DNA of 7,664 bases from UBA1672 sp964352375. Its GTDB lineage: Bacteria; Pseudomonadota; Alphaproteobacteria; Micavibrionales; Micavibrionaceae. The position numbers and the translations under genes are program-made. Each line of letters opens with the position of its first letter. The stretch's first letter is position 1. A model generated the notes under the pieces. The model saw only the letters and a program-made list of their open reading frames with translations, was not told where the DNA came from and did not search any database. The stretch covers positions 1-7,664 of the forward strand of contig CAYGSA010000082.1 in assembly GCA_964352375.1 (NCBI GenBank), read 5' to 3'. Of the stretch, positions 6,788 through 7,664 are shown in pieces.

Positions 6788-7595
6788 ATCCATGACCCTT
6801 TCCGGCTACGGCCTCAACTGCGAAGAAGAAACAGCGCACGCTTTCACACATAACGGCATTGAGAGCGATATCGTGCACATTAACGACCTCATCGAAACAC
6901 CTACATTGTTAGGGCAATACCAAATCCTAGCAATCCCCGGCGGATTTTCCTATGGTGATGATACAGGCGCAGGAAATGCCTACGCGCAAAAACTGAAACT
7001 TGCGCTGCTCCCCGAGCTCATCAAATTCATCGAACGCGACACACTCACAATCGGAATCTGCAACGGTTGCCAAATCCTTGTAAATCTCGGCCTTGTCCCC
7101 GCATTAAGTGAATACGGAGAACGTGACGTCGCTGTAACCTACAATGCCTCCGCGCGCTACCAATGCCGCTGGATTGATATCAAAATCGAAAACGACTCGC
7201 CGTGGCTCCAAAATATCGAAACAATGCATATTCCCGTCGCACATGGTGAAGGCCGTTTCATGATGGAAAAAGACACACATAAAGCGCTCATCCAAAACAA
7301 CCAAATCGCTGCACGCTACGTTAAAAACGATGGCACCGCCGCAAATGACGAATTCCCGTACAATCCAAACGGATCATATGACGACATCGCCGCGATGACG
7401 GATAAAACCGGACGCGTCCTGGCCATCATGCCCCACCCTGAACGCGGAATGTTCACATGGCAGCGCGACGATTTCCCAGAGCTAAAAGACCAAGCGCAAC
7501 GCGAAGGAGCAACACTCCCCGAAGAGGCAGACGGCCTAAAAATATTCCAAAACGCCGCAAAATATTTCGAAGTCGCCGTAAAAAAGAGCGCTTAA
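6777..7595 (+). CDS. purQ: phosphoribosylformylglycinamidine synthase, glutaminase subunit PurQ
   Basis: PurQ is a class I glutamine amidotransferase that hydrolyses glutamine and passes ammonia to the FGAM synthase subunit encoded just upstream. From ATG 6777 it is 272 residues. The catalytic triad is visible: nucleophile C95 in GICNG (93-97), and H220 and E222 in MPHPER. AIPGGFSYGDD (52-62) and VAHGEGRF (154-161) are further PurQ signatures. The N-terminus reads LSGYGLNCEEE rather than the common FPGSNCD form; I associate this GYG-NC form with PurQ proteins that partner PurSL-type enzymes, though that is from memory. The protein is longer than the usual 220-230 residues, carrying extra sequence around PHPERGMFTWQ to the C-terminus. 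The start is chosen because an earlier ATG at 6726 adds residues unrelated to the family; ATG 6792 is a possible alternative. The gene overlaps the preceding one by 11 bases, implying cotranscription. Confidence 0.95.
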   Translation: MTAKSMTLSGYGLNCEEETAHAFTHNGIESDIVHINDLIETPTLLGQYQILAIPGGFSYGDDTGAGNAYAQKLKLALLPELIKFIERDTLTIGICNGCQILVNLGLVPALSEYGERDVAVTYNASARYQCRWIDIKIENDSPWLQNIETMHIPVAHGEGRFMMEKDTHKALIQNNQIAARYVKNDGTAANDEFPYNPNGSYDDIAAMTDKTGRVLAIMPHPERGMFTWQRDDFPELKDQAQREGATLPEEADGLKIFQNAAKYFEVAVKKSA

Positions 7596-7664
7596 GCCAA
7601 GTCTTTACTTTGATCTCAAAAAACACAACTTACAAAACTCAAGCCATTGATATACAATAAAAAT
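7596..7664. other. short AT-rich non-coding tail after purQ
   Basis: The 69 bases after the purQ stop hold no convincing gene, and no inverted repeat followed by T that would mark an intrinsic terminator. TATACAAT (7651-7658) could be a -10 element for a gene beyond the window, but the best 17-base-spaced -35 (TTACAA, 7630-7635) is poor. Confidence 0.5.

Noticed and set aside
6726..7595. A longer PurQ starting at ATG 6726
   Set aside because: The extra 17 residues lie inside the membrane-protein gene and do not resemble any PurQ N-terminus; ATG 6777 has GAGG upstream and begins just before the family-like segment LSGYGLNCEEE.
7630..7658. A promoter TTACAA-17-TACAAT for a gene beyond the right edge
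   Set aside because: The -35 half matches the consensus at only three of six positions, and no downstream gene is visible to support it.

Overview
The window looks like chromosomal DNA of an alphaproteobacterium of moderate GC content. The main taxonomic clue is the complex I subunit NuoG, which is of the alphaproteobacterial/mitochondrial type: it has the N1b, N5 and N4 cluster ligands but lacks the extra N7 cysteine set. A nuo cluster that begins at nuoG, apart from nuoA-F, is known in Rickettsiales. I cannot place the organism below class level from this sequence.

Layout: positions 1-3212 are a minus-strand block read as nuoG (1146-3212), a small all-alpha NTP pyrophosphohydrolase-like gene (715-1149) and the first 238 codons of nuoH, which runs off the left edge. 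The junctions are very tight: a 4-base GTGA overlap, then a stop codon directly abutting the nuoH ATG. An 82-base divergent intergenic region (3213-3294) follows. Positions 3295-7595 are a plus-strand purine-synthesis block: a large PurSL-type FGAM synthase (3295-6303), a small two-helix membrane protein of unknown function (6305-6787), and PurQ, the matching glutaminase (6777-7595). The last 69 bases are non-coding as far as I can see.

Function: NuoG and NuoH are the electron-input arm subunit and the quinone-site membrane subunit of respiratory NADH dehydrogenase. PurQ supplies ammonia from glutamine to PurSL for the fourth step of de novo purine synthesis. Neither the pyrophosphohydrolase nor the membrane protein is a normal partner of the pathway it is embedded in.

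The most notable features are an 88-base palindromic repeat-like element (5986-6073) that is translated in frame inside purSL, much like Rickettsia palindromic elements; the AT-rich membrane-protein gene wedged between two interacting enzyme subunits; the NTP pyrophosphohydrolase inside the nuo operon; and a C-over-G excess on the plus strand whichever way the genes point. A 10-N assembly gap lies inside purSL at 5628-5637.
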